Assembly (NCBI GenBank): GCA_002221725.1
Contig: NJFT01000127.1
Span: 1 to 64,000 of the forward strand
Reading direction: 5' to 3'
Length of the DNA: 64,000 nt
DNA from: Scedosporium boydii
Lineage: Eukaryota; Ascomycota; Sordariomycetes; Microascales; Microascaceae
Within the stretch, counting starts at the first letter, position 1, and each line of letters begins with the position of its first letter. The position numbers and the translations under genes are program-made. Of the stretch, positions 14,021 to 27,073 are shown one piece after another. The notes below the pieces were generated by a model. That model was given only the letters and a program-made list of their open reading frames with translations. It was not told the DNA's origin and made no database searches.

Positions 14021-14745
14021 TATAAAAGAAGGTAGAAGAGAAATAGTTTTTTACTATTAGAAATTCTTAAAGAAAGAAAAAAGTAAAAAAAAGAGAAAAT
14101 AAAGATATAAAGAAGTAATTATATTAAAATAGTATTTATATAGTCTTTATTTATTTATTTTCTTAAGCTGGAAGAAAAGGAGGAGGAAATAGGTCTATAT
14201 ATAGATAATTTCTTCCTATAAAAAAATCGAAAAGTAACTTCGTTACTTTTTAGATGCCCTAGAACTCGAACACGTTATCAAATATATCGTTTAAGTACTT
14301 ACGTTATTAAATATATTATATTTTCATTTTTATTTCTTAGTTCTCGGAAAGTTATTTTTAAGTTTCTTATTTTAGTTATATTTTTATTTTTATTTCTTAG
14401 TTCTCGGAATGTTATTTTTAAGTTTCTTATTTCGGTTATATTTTTATTTTTATTTCTTAGTTCTCGGAAAGTTATTTTTAGGTTTCTTATTCCGGTTCTT
14501 CTAGAAGCTACGTTTCTATTTTAGTTCTTTTAGAAGCTAAGTTTTTATTCTAGTTTTTTTAGAGGCTGGGTTTCTATTCTAGTTCTTCTAGTTTTTTTAG
14601 AGGCTAGGTTTCTATTCTAGTTCTTCTAGGCCTTTTTATTCTAGTATTTTTAAGAACTAGTTTTTTAGAATAACTTCTTTTTATTTTATATCTTTTAATT
14701 TTATAATAATATTTTTATAATATTATTTTACTTAAATATAATAAT
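14021..14745 (+). repeat. Dispersed repeat K, copy 2, best preserved, with 60-bp and 29-bp tandem units
   Basis: The most readable K copy. It contains TATATATAG and CCTATAAAAAA, a palindrome-like AAAGTAACTTCGTTACTTT block at 14231-14249, then three 60-bp units at 14317-14376, 14377-14436 and 14437-14496, followed by four 29-bp units to about 14630. Copy 1 has only one 60-bp unit. On the minus strand the 60-bp unit is open and would encode a 20-residue repeat rich in Asn, Lys and Arg. The TATA-like sites fit an LTR read on +; the minus-strand open repeats leave a coding origin possible. Confidence 0.5.
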
Positions 14746-16931
14746 AGTTAACTTATATCTAGAAGTTAATAAAATCTAATATAATATCTTTTAGCTTCTT
14801 ATTATAATATTAATTTAACCTTTTATAAAGTATTTAACTTCTACTTATTTCTCTATATTAAGTAAAAAGGACTTATTTTTTTATAGCTTTTCTCTAGTTA
14901 ATTTACTATTCCTTTATAAATTATTTCTATTTCTTCTAGGTTTTATCTTTAAGGTCTTAGATATTAAAGGAGGTATTTAAGTCTTTAACTAATACTTTAT
15001 CCTTCTCTTTTTCTTTAGCTACTAGGAGTTCCTCTTTAGATCTTCTATTAGTTTCTAATAGCTTAGTATATCTTTATATATCTATACCTAGATTTTCCTT
15101 TTAGTTTTTTCTTAGGCCTAATTAAGGCCTTTTAAAGTATTTAGATATATTAGCTAGAATAGAGATTACCTTCTTAGCTTTTCTATTCTTCTAATTACTT
15201 TCTAATATATTTATATAATATCTAAGTTTTCTTTTAATAGATATAAGTACTAGTTAAAAGCTTCTTTTTTTAAATTTTTTTTAACTTAGTAAATCTTTTC
15301 TTACTTCTAATATTACTTTTATAAAAAGTTATAGGTACTTATATTAGTATAAAGCCTTAAGTATCTAATAATATTAGTAATAAGTTTCTTAATAGTATTT
15401 TTTATATAATAAGTTACCTTAATATTATATTCTATATTTTTCTAATAGTTTTACTTTAGTTTTCTTAATTTACCTTTAGATTTTAGGAAGGTAGGACACC
15501 TCCTCTTATTTTATTATTTTAAAGGTTTAAGGTTTCTTTAAATACTATCCTACCCCCTTTTTTTTTTTTACTATAATAAGTACTATAGTTATTATTATAA
15601 TATATAGTCTAAGATAGAGTTTTATAATTAGTAGTACTAGCTCCTAGTTATTAAGTCCTTCCCTTAAGTATAGATTTAAAGCTAAACTTCTTCTTATTAG
15701 ACTTCTTATACCCTAGCTTTAGCTTATACCTTATTTAATATTTTCTAATATAATACTTTATCTATCTATATTTATAGTACTTTCTAATCTTAGTCTTTAA
15801 GGTTTTAGAGATAATATTTTTATTACTAGCCTCTAGCTCTATAAGTCCTAAGTAAGTTTCTTATAAAGTAGTATTATTATTTTATTTATATTTAATATTA
15901 GTAGTAGCTTATAGTTTATAAATTCTAGCTATAGTTTAGTCTTATTTCTATTATTATTATTTATATAAGTAGTTATTAATTTTAATAATACTTTCTATAT
16001 ACTTTATAAGCTATACTAGTTTTTTAAGCTTATAGAATTTATCTTTAATTTCCTCCTTAAGCTTATTATAGAAGTAGATTATAAGAAGTTTATCTTCCTA
16101 ATTAAAGTATATAGTAATCTATTTAAATTTTATTATTTATTTAATAGTAGATTCTTTCTAGTTTAATTTTTCTAGTTATTAAATTATAGCTTATTATTTA
16201 TTAGATTTACTAAAGGCTCTCTTAAGAGCTTTTTTAAACTCTTTATAGTCCTTAAAGATTTTAATAGTTTTAGCTTTTTATATTATTTCTTTATTTTTAA
16301 GATAGTCTTAGAAAGTAGGTTTAAATTATATAAGTATATTATCTATAAAGTACTAAGCTATAGTAATTATTTTATTAGCTTTAATATAAAACGAGTTTTT
16401 ATAATATTATAAATAAGTTTTTATCTAAATTAGAAATCTTTCTAGCTTTTACTAATTTCTTCTATACTTTTCTAATATAGTAATCTTAAACTTAGATATT
16501 ATAATTATAAAAATTATAAAGGGTATATTATTTCTATAGGCTACAATATTAGTATTTAATTACTAGATTATTTATTTTAGCTAGGTAATTTATTATTTAA
16601 TTAGGAAACTAGTATTCTACTAGATTATTTATTTAATATTATTAAAGTACTAGTTAAATCTTCTATTTTTTTTATACTAATAGCTAGTAAACTTTTCTAC
16701 TTCCTTTATTTTAGCTTACTACTTATCTATAGTATTTTAAAGTTTTTTAATAGTAATAAAATTAGTATCTTCCTTATTACTAGAGTCTTTACTAGCCTCT
16801 ATAATAGATATAGTTACTTCCTTTATCTTAATTTTATTATCTAACTTAGGAGGAGTCTTCTTCTTTATAAATATTATAATTTCTAAATATTAGTACTACT
16901 TAATAAAGTTACTAAATAAAAGTAGTTAATA
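14746..16931 (-). pseudogene. G2 gag relic and Gag-protease linker, truncated
   Basis: Minus-strand Gypsy gag, homologous to 38315-40387 (G4). The zinc knuckle lies at about 15720-15800 and reads K-Y-Y-K-Y-R..., with Cys codons turned to Tyr. Lower coordinates hold the coiled-coil-rich linker that precedes protease in G8/G9. Protease, RT and integrase are missing because the element is cut at 14746 by repeat K. The end nearest 16931 starts with the conserved leader after the LTR, so this is the 5' end of the element. Confidence 0.72.
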
Positions 16932-17385
16932 TATTATATTTTTAATATTAGAAACTAGTTAATTAATAAAGATTAAGTAAATATAGTTAGTATTAAAGTT
17001 ATAAGAGCTTATTAATAGTAAATAAAGTAATTAAGTAATATTTATAATAATATAATAAAAGTATATATATAAGTATAAATTATAGTTATTATTTATATTA
17101 ACTACTAGAAAGTTTTAAAAGATAAACTAGATATATAAAGATAATTATAGCTTATATAAACATTTTCTTCTAAACTCTTCTTAAATTATTTTAACTTACT
17201 ATAATCTTATTTAATTTAAATTACTTCTACCTTATTATAATCTTACGTAATCTAGATCGCTCGCAGCTTATTATAATCTTATAAATAATCTTTTATTTTT
17301 ATAATTCTACTATAGTTCTATAGTTTATCTTTTTCTACCTCTTCTAACTACCTATCCTCTTCTCTAGCTACGCATAATTATAATA
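16921..17385 (-). repeat. G2 5' LTR (16932-17385) with adjacent self-primer site
   Basis: 454-bp LTR on minus, from TATTATATTT (low end) to ATTATAATA (high end). The 11 bp directly inside (16921-16931) are complementary to the internal LTR segment 17096-17106, as in the other elements. On the high side CTTAT and gag sequence of G3 follow, so G2 appears to have inserted into the gag of G3. Its 3' LTR is not present, so no target duplication can be confirmed. Confidence 0.75.
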
Positions 17386-17882
17386 CTTATAGCTTTTACT
17401 AGTTTCCTCTATACTTATTAAATATAATAATCTTAAGTTTAAATACTATAAATATAAAGGTTATAAGAAGTATATTACTTTTATAAGCTACTATATTAAT
17501 ATTTAATTACTAAATTATTTATTTTAATTAAGTAATTTATTATTTAATTAAAAAGCTAATATTTTACTAGATTACTTATTTAATATTATTAAAATACTAA
17601 TTAAATTTTCTATTTTTCTTATATTAATAGCTAGTAAACTTTTCTACTTTATTTATTTTAGCTCTCTACTTATCTATAATATCTTACAATTTTTTAATAA
17701 TAATAATATTAATATCTTTATTATTATTAGAATTTTTATTAACTTCTATAATAAGTATAGTTACTTCTTTTATCTTAATTTTATTATCTAACTTAGAAGA
17801 AGTCTTTTCTTTTACTAATATTATAATTTTTAAATATTAATACTATTTAATAAAGTTACTTATTAAATAAAAGTAATTAATA
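17386..17882 (-). pseudogene. G3 gag fragment
   Basis: About 500 bp of minus-strand gag N-terminal sequence closely matching the G2 gag (16440-16930) and G4 gag (about 39990-40380). It is bounded below by the G2 LTR and above by the G3 LTR. The 11-bp primer-site sequence AGTAATTAATA lies at 17872-17882 next to the LTR. The rest of G3 is not in the window. Confidence 0.7.
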
Positions 17883-18019
17883 TATTATATTTTTAATACT
17901 AAAAACTAGTTAATTAATTAGATATTAAGTAAATATAGCTAGTATTAAAGTTATGAGAGCTTATTAATAGTAAATAAAGTAATTAAATAATATTTATAAT
18001 AATATAGTAAAAGTATATA
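17883..18019 (-). repeat. G3 5' LTR, low part (split by G4)
   Basis: 137 bp starting TATTATATTTTTAATAC. It breaks off at ATATA (18015-18019), and the missing part is at 62894-63203. Joining the two restores the ...GTATATATATAAGTATA... block seen uninterrupted in the G2 LTR, which is direct evidence that everything from 18020 to 62893 was inserted here. Confidence 0.82.
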
Positions 18020-18477
18020 TATTATATTCTTAATATTAGAGAACTAGTTAATTAATAGATATTAAGTAGGTATAGTAAGTATTAGGGTTATAGGAGGGTC
18101 TATTAGTAGTAAATAAAGCAATTAAGTAGTATTTATAATAATATAGTAAAAATATATATATAAATATAAGTTATAATTATACTTATATTAACTACTAGAG
18201 AGTTTTAAAAGATAAACTAGATATATAATAAGACTTATAGTTTATATAAATATTTCTTTCTAAGCTCTCCTTAAATTATTTTAACTTACTATAATCTTAT
18301 TTAACTTAAATTACTCCTAGCTTATTATAATCTCTTATAACTTAGATTACTTATAGCTTATTATAATCTTATATAGGTAATCCCTTATTCTTATAATTCT
18401 ACTATAGTTCTATAATTTAACTTTTTCTACTACTTCTAACTACCTAGGCTCCTTTCTAGCTATATATAGTTATAATA
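18020..18477 (-). repeat. G4 3' LTR
   Basis: 458 bp aligning with 62437-62893. It keeps the internal TATTAACTACT, whereas the 5' LTR has TATTAATTACT. Next to it on the internal side is a pyrimidine-rich stretch, the complement of the polypurine tract. Confidence 0.85.
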
Positions 18478-18493
18478 TAATACTTCTCCTTTT

Positions 18494-19200
18494 CTAGTCT
18501 TTATCTCTAAAGATTTATAAGTAGGCCTTTCTCTACTAGTTTATATTTTCTATAAGTTTTCTCTATAACCTTTCTTTATATTTTTTTATTATACCTAATT
18601 ACTCTTATAAGCCTTCCTCTAAATCTACTTATAATTATTTAATCTTAGCTAATATAATTAAGTTATTAAGTACTAAGACTAAAATATTATATATATATTA
18701 TTTTAAGAATAATAAGGTATATATAATAAGTAAAGGGTCTTCTTAGTATATAAAATATATATAATAAAGTAGATTATATAATAGGGTTTTTATAGCCTCT
18801 ACTTATAGGTTTACTTACTTTTCTCCCTTCTTTTCTAGTAACTAACTTACCTTTTCTCTAATTACTTATCTTTTATAAAAGTAAAAAAAGCTAGAAAAAA
18901 AGGAGGCTGAGGTAGAGAAAGTACTATTTATTTTTTAAATATAGCTATCGATAGTAGTAAACTATCTAGTATATATCTATTAAATAAAAAAGAATATTAA
19001 AGTAAAGAGTTCTAAGATATTTAGGAGAGGGATTTAAAGTTTAGATAAGGAAGATAGTATTTGTCTCTCTATCTAGGAGGCTTATATAGTAAAGAACATT
19101 TAGTTTCTTAGAGTTTTTAACCGTATTAACTAGTCCTCCTTAAGTTTAAAAGGTAATTTTATAGACTTAAGTCTTCTAGTTTTACTAGATTCTCTTAATA
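18494..19200 (+). pseudogene. Antisense ORF relic in the 3' region of G4
   Basis: Opposite in strand to G4 and starting just inside its polypurine tract. It begins LVFISKDL, the same opening as in G6 (LVFISKDL) and G8/G9 (LVFVPKDL/LVFILKDL). Near 18880 there is a Lys/Glu block (KLEKKEAEVEKVL) and near the end FIDLSLLVLLDSL, matching LLIDLSLLDPSALL of G9. Between these the frame is hard to follow, with many TAA/TAG and probable frame changes. No function is known. This copy supports the family but could not stand alone. Confidence 0.45.
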
Positions 19201-20031
19201 AAATATAATAAGGAGTTACTAGCTCCTTATTAAATATTTAATAAGTTCCTAAGTATTTTTACTTTTATTATAATTTTTCTATTTAATTAAGTACTTTATA
19301 ATTCCTCTATAGTATTAGAAATTGAGGATTTTTTCTACTTTAAAGATTTCTTCTTCTTAAGCTTTAATCTATATTATTTTTCTAAGTAGTATATCTTTAT
19401 ATACTAGCTTAAGTAAGGCTATATAAAATACTAGGTAGTTATCTATACCTTCTAGTAGCTTAAGCTTATAGTTAACTTCTAAAATCTTATATTTAATTAG
19501 AAAGAGTTCTAGCTTTTAGTAATTAAGTTTATTATTTAGTTATATTATCTTAATCTAGAAGTCTCTTATTTCTAGCTTCTTTTAAAGTAGCTAGACCTTA
19601 CTTTCCCTTTTAAAAGTTAGTCTCTTAATCTATTTTAAGTCTATATAGTATTTTATTTATTATTATATAAACTAGAGTTTTTCTATAAGCTATTTATATA
19701 GTTTCTTTATTTTATTAGTAGTAATTATTACTTATTTTACTTATATTTTTATTTCTATTAGCTTAAATCCTACTTAAAATTTAATATTATAGTTTATATA
19801 GAATAGTAATAACTTTATATTTTTTAATATATTAATATTATAAGCTCTTTATATTAGGAGTAGTAAGAATACCTAGTTATTCTATTCTTAATTAATATAA
19901 TATTATAAGTATACTTTAAATATCTAGTTTATCTACTTAACTTATCTTTATATTTCTAAATAGTAAGTAGTAAAGAGCTTATAGTTAATTCTTATTTTAT
20001 CTAATAGGCTTTACTAGAAGTAGGAGATAAA
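19200..20031 (-). pseudogene. G4 pol C-terminal part: end of integrase and chromodomain
   Basis: Read on minus from 20031 down. The piece starts within the integrase core after the second catalytic Asp (block QSLLDRIGIN, shared with G6-G9), continues through the integrase C-terminal region, and ends with a chromodomain at about 19225-19320 (KYLIK, NY, broken W-E and LIKYL). The chromodomain binds modified histone tails and directs integration in chromoviruses. The upstream part of integrase is at 27513 onward, beyond G5. Confidence 0.75.
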
Positions 20032-20465
20032 TATTACGATCCTAATACTTTAAGTTTTAGCTAATTAATAGAATAGGAAAGTGCTGGGGTAGTAGGAGCC
20101 TGTTTAGGGATAAGTAAGGCAGTCGAGCAGTATTTATAATAATAGGTACTAAGAGTATATATATAAGTATAGGGTATAAGTATTACTTATATTAACTATT
20201 AAAGAGTCTAGAAGATAACTAGACTAGTAGGAAACATTATAGCCTTATATAAACACTCCTTCTATTTATCTTTAGTATATAGTTACCTTCTAGGCGTTTG
20301 CCTGATCGCTCTATTTGCAATCGTTTAGTCATCTTTCTTGTATGTAGTTGGTCGCTTCTAGTGTAACTGCCTAGTTATACTACTAAGGAACGACTACGTG
20401 ACCCTGTTCTGGTTCTGCTATTCTCTACTACCCTAGGCAGCCCAAATCACAGCCAGGTCGTAATA
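20032..20465 (-). repeat. G5 3' LTR
   Basis: 434 bp, from TATTACGATCC to GGTCGTAATA on the + strand. It is flanked by ATAAA on the low side and by the polypurine-tract complement TTTCCCCCCTCCC at 20470-20482. It is about as long as its partner at 27074-27507 and differs from it by transitions. Confidence 0.92.
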
Positions 20466-20481
20466 TAATTTCCCCCCTCCC

Positions 20482-21170
20482 TTAGTCTTTGTCCCTAAAG
20501 ACCTATTAGTTTTAATCTCCTTCCTTTCCTTAGTAAGTTTCTATACTATCTTCCTTCTATTATACTTATTTGTATTTCTAAGTCTCGTTCTCTAGTAGTT
20601 TCTTTTAAGGTAAACTGTAAGTGCCTAGCTTAGGTAGTAGATAACATTCTTTCTCATTAGTATCCTTTTAAGATACTAAAGTGTACGACTTACTTCAATT
20701 CTCGCACTCCCTGTAAGTGCGTTATCTAAGAGGAGTAGTCTTACTGTAACTACTACATCCTCCTTTATCATGCTAACTGTAATGCTAGGGGAATTACAGA
20801 TTCCGCTTATTAGTTCCTCCCTTCCTTCCTTCTTATCTTCCTAGCTGATATGTCCTTTTAGTTAACTGCTTAGAACGAGAGTAGTCTCGTATTGTAAAGG
20901 AGGAATAAGAGGTAGAGGTAGTACTCCAGGCTGCCTTATCCTATATTACGAAGGTTTATTAGGAGAAGGAGCTTTATAAAAAGAGAGCGCTAGAGGTTAT
21001 TAGGCTGGGGATGGAGTAGGTAGCTGAGGAGGACGCTGTAGAGAGTACTACTGCCTCTGTCCCTAGCTTGGAGATTGATTAGAGCTTGCTGATAGATCTA
21101 GTACTACTAGATCCCTCGGTTTTATTAGGCTCCCCTAGTAGTAGTCTATAAGGAGTTGTAGGCTCCCTGT
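20482..21170 (+). pseudogene. Antisense ORF relic in the 3' region of G5
   Basis: This copy has been hit less by RIP. It reads LVFVPKDLLV at 20482 onward; VVDNILSH.YPFKI in a second frame (about 20640-20680); and from 20861 a third frame with ELYKKRALEVIRLGMEW, VAEEDAVESTTASVPSLEID and SLLIDLVLLDPSVLLGSPSS. These match G9 (ELYRRRALEIVRLGIEW, VAEEDATENTASSIPELEIN, SLLIDLSLLDPSALLGSSSS). Many differences are at third codon positions of this antisense frame, including a G/C transversion, which RIP cannot cause. Two frameshifts break it. The Lys/Glu-rich middle predicts a coiled coil. Function unknown. Confidence 0.6.
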
Positions 21171-24100
21171 TAAATATTTAATAGGTTCCTAGGTATTATT
21201 ACTTTCTTTATAGTTTTTCTATTTAACTAAGTATTTAATAGTTTTTTTATTATTTTATAAGTTAGTAATTCTTTCTACTTTAAAGATTCCTTATTCTTTA
21301 GCTTTAAGCTAGACTAACTTCCCTATTAGTATACTTTTATAGGTTAGTTCTAGTAGTACTATATAGAATACTAAGTAGTTATCTATACCTTCTAGTAGTT
21401 TTAACTTATAGTTAACTTCTAAAACTTTCTTTTTAACTAGGAAGGGTCCTAGTTTTTAGTAATCAAGTTTATTGCTTAGTCTTGTTATTTTGATTTAGAG
21501 GTTTCTGGTTCCTAGTTTCTTCTATAGTAACTAGACCTTGCTTCCTCTCTTAAAGGTTAGTCTTTTAAGTTGCTTATTATTAGTATAGTGCTTTATCCTT
21601 TACTAGATAAATTATAGTTCTTCTTTTAACTACTTATATAATTCCTTTATTTTGTCTACTGTAAGGATTACTTATTTTACTTATATCTTTATACTTATAG
21701 GCTTAAATCCTGCTCTAGGTTTAATACTATAGTTTATATAGAATAATAATATTCTAAGACTTTCTAATATATTAGTATTATAGGCTTTCTAAGCTAAGGG
21801 TAGTAGTAATACCTAGTTATCTTATTCTTAGTTAATATAGTACTATAGATATATCTTAAGTATTTAGTTTATTTATTCTACCTACCCTTATATTTCTAGA
21901 TAATAGGTAATAGATAGCTTATAATTAATTCCTATTCTATCTAATAGGCTTTACTAGAAGTAAGAAATAAATACTCTACCTCTATTTAAGTTAACTTCTT
22001 CTAGTAGGTTATAATTTACTACTATAGTTTATAGAAATAGTTTTACAAATTATAGTACCTTTATAGATTTATTATAGAGTATAAAGTAGGTATACTTTAT
22101 TAGTCTATTAATTACTATTATAATACTATTATATTTAACTCCTATAGCTAGGTCCTTTAACTTAGGTAGTTTAATAATAAAGTTAATAATAATCTTTTAC
22201 TATAGTACTTCTAGTACTAGTATAGGCTATAGTTGCCTATAAGGCTTATAGGGTCGATTTTTGTTTTTCCTATACTGAGGGTATTTAGCTATAACCTTAG
22301 TAGTTACTTTTTTAAGGTATAGGATAAAGTATTCCTTTAGTACTTTCTCTATAGTTTTTATAATTCCTAGGTACTTATTATATAGTACCTTGTAGATTGC
22401 TTAGATAAACTTTTCTACTAGGTTTAGGGATACTATTATCTATATTTGCTTCTAGGTCTATATTTAGTCTTATAGTCTAAGATCTATATAATAGTTTTTA
22501 ATTTCCTTTATAATTAGGTTAACTTATTATATTTAATAGCTTATAGCTAGCTATTATAGGTTTCCTTCCCTATTATAGTAAAGGAGGGTACCTATTTCCT
22601 TTAATACCTTCTAAAAGTAGTCTAGTCTCTAGCTAAGAGTATTAGCTCTTCTATTTTCTTTTCCTTTAATATATATAATCCTAAAGTTATACTTAGCTAG
22701 TTCTTCTACCTATTATACTTATTAGTAATTAAGTTCCTTTATTATAGTAAACCCTATAAGGTTCTTATAATTAGAGTATACTATAATTAGATACTTAGCT
22801 CTAGTAAAGTAGTATCTCTATTCTTTAAATGCTTTGATAATAGCTATTAGTTCTTTATTAGGAATAGTATAGTATAGTTTTAGTTTATTAAGCTTCTTTA
22901 ATATAAATGCTACTAGGTAAATCTTGCTATCCTCATCTTGTTATCCTAGCTATATATTTAGACTATAGTCTAATATATCTATTTCTATTTTAAATAGTTT
23001 TAATAGGTCTACTTAGTAGAGTATAAGTCGTTTATATACTAATTGCTTAGCTTCCTAGAACATTTTCTATTTCTCTAGTCTCTATTAAAATAGTTTATCT
23101 TTCTTAGTAAGTTCTATAAGGGCTTATATATAAGTACTATAGCCTCCTAAGAACTTCCTATAGAAGTTAAGGAATCTAAGGAATCCTCTTACTTTTATAA
23201 TATTAATTAGTACTAGCTATTCTAAGATAGCTTTAACCTTTGATTTTTATATTTAGACCTTCCTAGGTTAGATTATATATCTAAGGAAGTCTACTTACTA
23301 TTTATAGAATTTATACTTAGCTAGTTTTACTAGTAGCTTTACTTCTTATAGCTTCTATAGGACTTTATATATATATTCCTTATATTCTTTTAATATTTTT
23401 AAGAAGATGAGGATATTATTAAAGTATACTATTATAAAGTAGTCTAAGTATTCTTATAGGATATAGTTAATTATTATCTAGAAGCTTATAAGGGTATTTA
23501 TTAATCTAAAAGGTATAACTAAGTACTTAAAGTGTTTAAGGTATATCTTAAAGGCAGTCTTCTACTTATTACCTTCCTTAATATAGATTAAGTTATATGC
23601 TCCTCTTAAGTCTAGAGTTGTAAACTACTATGCTTCCTAGAGTATGTCCTATAGTTCTAAGATAAGTAGTAGTAGGTATTAGTTTTTAATAGTAATTTTA
23701 TTAAGTTACTAATAGTCTATATATATTTATAGTTTACTATTCTTCTTTAGTACCTAGAGGATTAGGTACCCTACTAGTAATATTGAAGGCCTAATATATT
23801 CCTTCTTTAGTATCTTTACTATATAGTCTCTTAGTACTTATTGCTATTTCTTATTAAGGTTATAGATAGGTATAAATTTTAGTTAAGTATCTTCTTTTAA
23901 TAGTATTTTATAATCTTACTAGCTATATTTAAATAGTCTAGTTTCTAGTTCTTTAATAAATACCTTACTATACTTCTAATATTCTTTAGATATATACTAT
24001 AGTATTTCCTCTACTAGTAGTATAGCTTCGAAGGCTATTATAGCTCTTATTATATATACTTATTTATACTTTCTTCCTTTTAGTAGGTAATTTAAATCTT

Positions 24101-27026
24101 TTATAGTAAGTACTTTAAAGTAAATTATTATTCTAAAGGCTTTTAGCTTACTTAAGGGTGACTCTTCTAGTTAATACTACTTAGTAGCTAAGTTATTTCC
24201 TAGGCCTTACTTAGTTTTATTTTAAGTAAGCTAATTAGTTACCTAATTAATCTATAGGTTTCTTATTTACAGCTATAGGGTCCCTAGTATAATAAGATGT
24301 CTAGCGATTCTAGTGATATCAAAAGAAACGTAGTCAACTCTTCCTATAATATAAATATAGAGGTATATAGTCTCTATACTAATTACTCTACCTTTATAGT
24401 CTACTAGTATTCCATTATATACGTTTAGAGTATATAGCTAGTATTTTTCTATTTATAGTAGTTCTAGTTAATTAATAATTATTAAGGAAATAAAGTTTCC
24501 TTATACCCTACTATCTACTAAGGCTAGGAACTCTTATCTAGCTAAGGTAATAGGCACCTTTAGGTAATAGATCTACTATCTTTCTATAATATTTATTTCT
24601 CTTAGTTCTTAATTAGGTCTAGGTCCTATTATTCTTATAACTTCTTCTATAACTAATATTAAACTACTATATTATAGTCTTTATAGGCTAGCTATTTACT
24701 ATTAGAGCCTCTTAATTTCCTATTATTATTTTTATTACTACTTATTTAGTTCTACTATTTCTTATAAGTTATTAACTAGGCTCTAAGTAAGTTTAAGTTA
24801 CTTATTTACTTCTTCTTAAAGTTCTTTATAGAGGTTTTCTAGTTCTATAGGGTCTGTTTAGGCTTTAAAAAGATATACTTACTCTTCTAATTTTTCTAAG
24901 AATTTTACTAGATTAGTTTTCTTTTACTCTACTACCTTTTTTAATTTTTAGACTTGTTATTAAAGTTCCTAGATCTCCTTCTATCATTTCTTATTATTCT
25001 AGAAGCTTTCTTCTTCTATATTATTAATCCTTATACCGAGGTTAGCTTTACTAAGAACTATATAGTGAAGGTCGTCGACTTGTTTTTGAAGATTGATAAG
25101 GTCTAATAAGATATTATTTAGTTTCCTATTATAGTATTGATTAAGTCTTTTATAGGGTGTTTAGCTTCTGCTAGTACCTCTGTACTAGGTAAAAAGAGCT
25201 TCTCCTTTTACTACTTTTCTTTAGTTTATTTATTGTTCTTTTATAGACTACTTCTATTATTTCTATATTTTATTATCTGGGTCCTATATACTGAAGTAGG
25301 TGTCTAGGTCCTTAGTTACTATCTTTGTTTTCATATTAGTTCCCTTAGCCTTCCTTTATACCTTATACACTTCCTAATCTTTTTATTCCTCTTCATTTAA
25401 TAGGTATAGGTAGCTTTTCTATTTTAAGGCTTCTATATAGTATTCCTATCATTCAGTTAAGCTTTGTAGATCCTTAAAGTACTAAGCTGCTTTATATTCT
25501 AGTTGTTTATAGTTAAGGTCTTCCCTTATAACTTTAGGGATTTACTAAATTACTTCCTTCTCTAGGTTTTTAATAATTTCCCTAAGTACTTATCTTTCTT
25601 CTTCTTCTTTAAGTATAATGTAGTAGCTAATTAGGAGGTTTTTAAACTATTCTTCTTATTTTTAGGTAGTCTAAGCTACTTATTATTCTTAATCCTATTT
25701 TTCCAGGTTTTACTAATATATAAACTACTATAGTAATCTACACATCTAGTAGTATTGTTTATAGGCCTCGTTATAATATTCTTTATATAATAGGTCTTTA
25801 CTAGTAAGGATATTAAATCTCTTTAAGAGTTCTTCTTTAATCTCCTAGATCTATTCTACAATTCTAGGAATCTTAGTAATTTCTTCTTACTTTATTATCC
25901 TAAGTATCTATAGTTTCTTTAGGTAGTAGCTAGCTCTATCTTTATTACTCTAGTAGGTAATATAGTTATCATTGTAGTATATAGTCTACAATAAGGATTT
26001 ATACTTAATAATACTAGCTTCTAGCTATTAAGTTTTTCCCTCTAGTATAAGTTTAAACCTAGACTTCTTTTTATCTAGCCTTTTATATCCTAGCTTAGGC
26101 TTGTACTTTATTTAGTATTCTTTTAAATAATAGCTATAATATCTACATTTATAGTACTTTCCTACTTTCTCTTCTAGTCTCTTAAAGGTAGCCTGTTTTA
26201 TAGTACTAGTACCTAGTTCTATAGGTCCTATATAGGTTCCCTATATAGTAGTTTTGTAAGCGGGCTTTTTCTTAATATAAGATTATCCTTGTCCTCGCTT
26301 CTCTATATATTATTTATATTATCAATTATCGATTTATATTACTATAGTAATATATTTAGATAAGTCTCCTAGTCGATCTATTTTATATAATTTATCCTTA
26401 ACTTTGTCCTTAAGTCTAGTATAGAATTAGGCTATTAGAAGCTTATCTTCCTAGTTAAAGTAGGATACTACCTATTAGAACTTAATAGTATACTAGAAAG
26501 TAGCTCCTTTCTAGTATAAGTTTTTAAGTTATTGTTTATTAGCTTATTCTTTATCTAGGTTACTAAAGGCGCCCTTTAAGGCTTATTTAAAGTCCTTGTA
26601 TTTTCTAAAGAGCTTCTAGGTTTCTTTATCCTAGTTCCTACTTAAGGGATTTTCTAAGTAGTCCCTTATTTAAGGCTTGAACTAGGCTAGAGCATCCCTA
26701 GTAAGGAATATAGTAATAGTAAGTACCTAGTCCTCTTCCCTATTAAGGTTAAGATGATAGTATAAGAGATAAGCTTAGGCTTATATTAAGAATCTTTAGA
26801 GCGTTCCCTTCTTCCTATTGTAGGGCTTAGGGGCTAGAATCTTATATTAGGGGTAAGTAACCTAGTCTTCTAGTTACTTAATATAGTTACTACTAGTAGA
26901 TAACTTATCCTTAAGTTACTACTTCTTAGCTTTAAGTTAGTCTTTTTCTTTTTAAAGGGCTATATAAGCCTTCTTTATATCTTCTATAATAGTAGTACTT
27001 CCCTTAGTAGTTAATATATTATTTAT
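21150..27026 (-). pseudogene. G5 gag-pol polyprotein relic
   Basis: Read on minus from codon 1 (27024-27026, ATA for ATG) with the start wording of G8/G9. Zinc knuckle at about 26120-26165 (K-Y-Y-K-C-R...). RT at about 23395-23790 with LDLRGAYNLIYI and Y-F-N-N-I-L-I-F: the catalytic Tyr codon starts at 23426, exactly 3,600 bases from codon 1, so gag and RT share one frame. Integrase at about 21900-22700 and a chromodomain at about 21155-21260 (KYLVK-KNYKES, broken W-E-P, IKYLTGS). Stops are TAA/TAG at Gln or Trp positions. It codes for capsid and replication enzymes of the particle and is dead in this copy. Confidence 0.85.
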
Positions 27027-27073
27027 TAGTATACTACTAGATAGGGTTACTTACTAAATAGGAATAGTTAATA

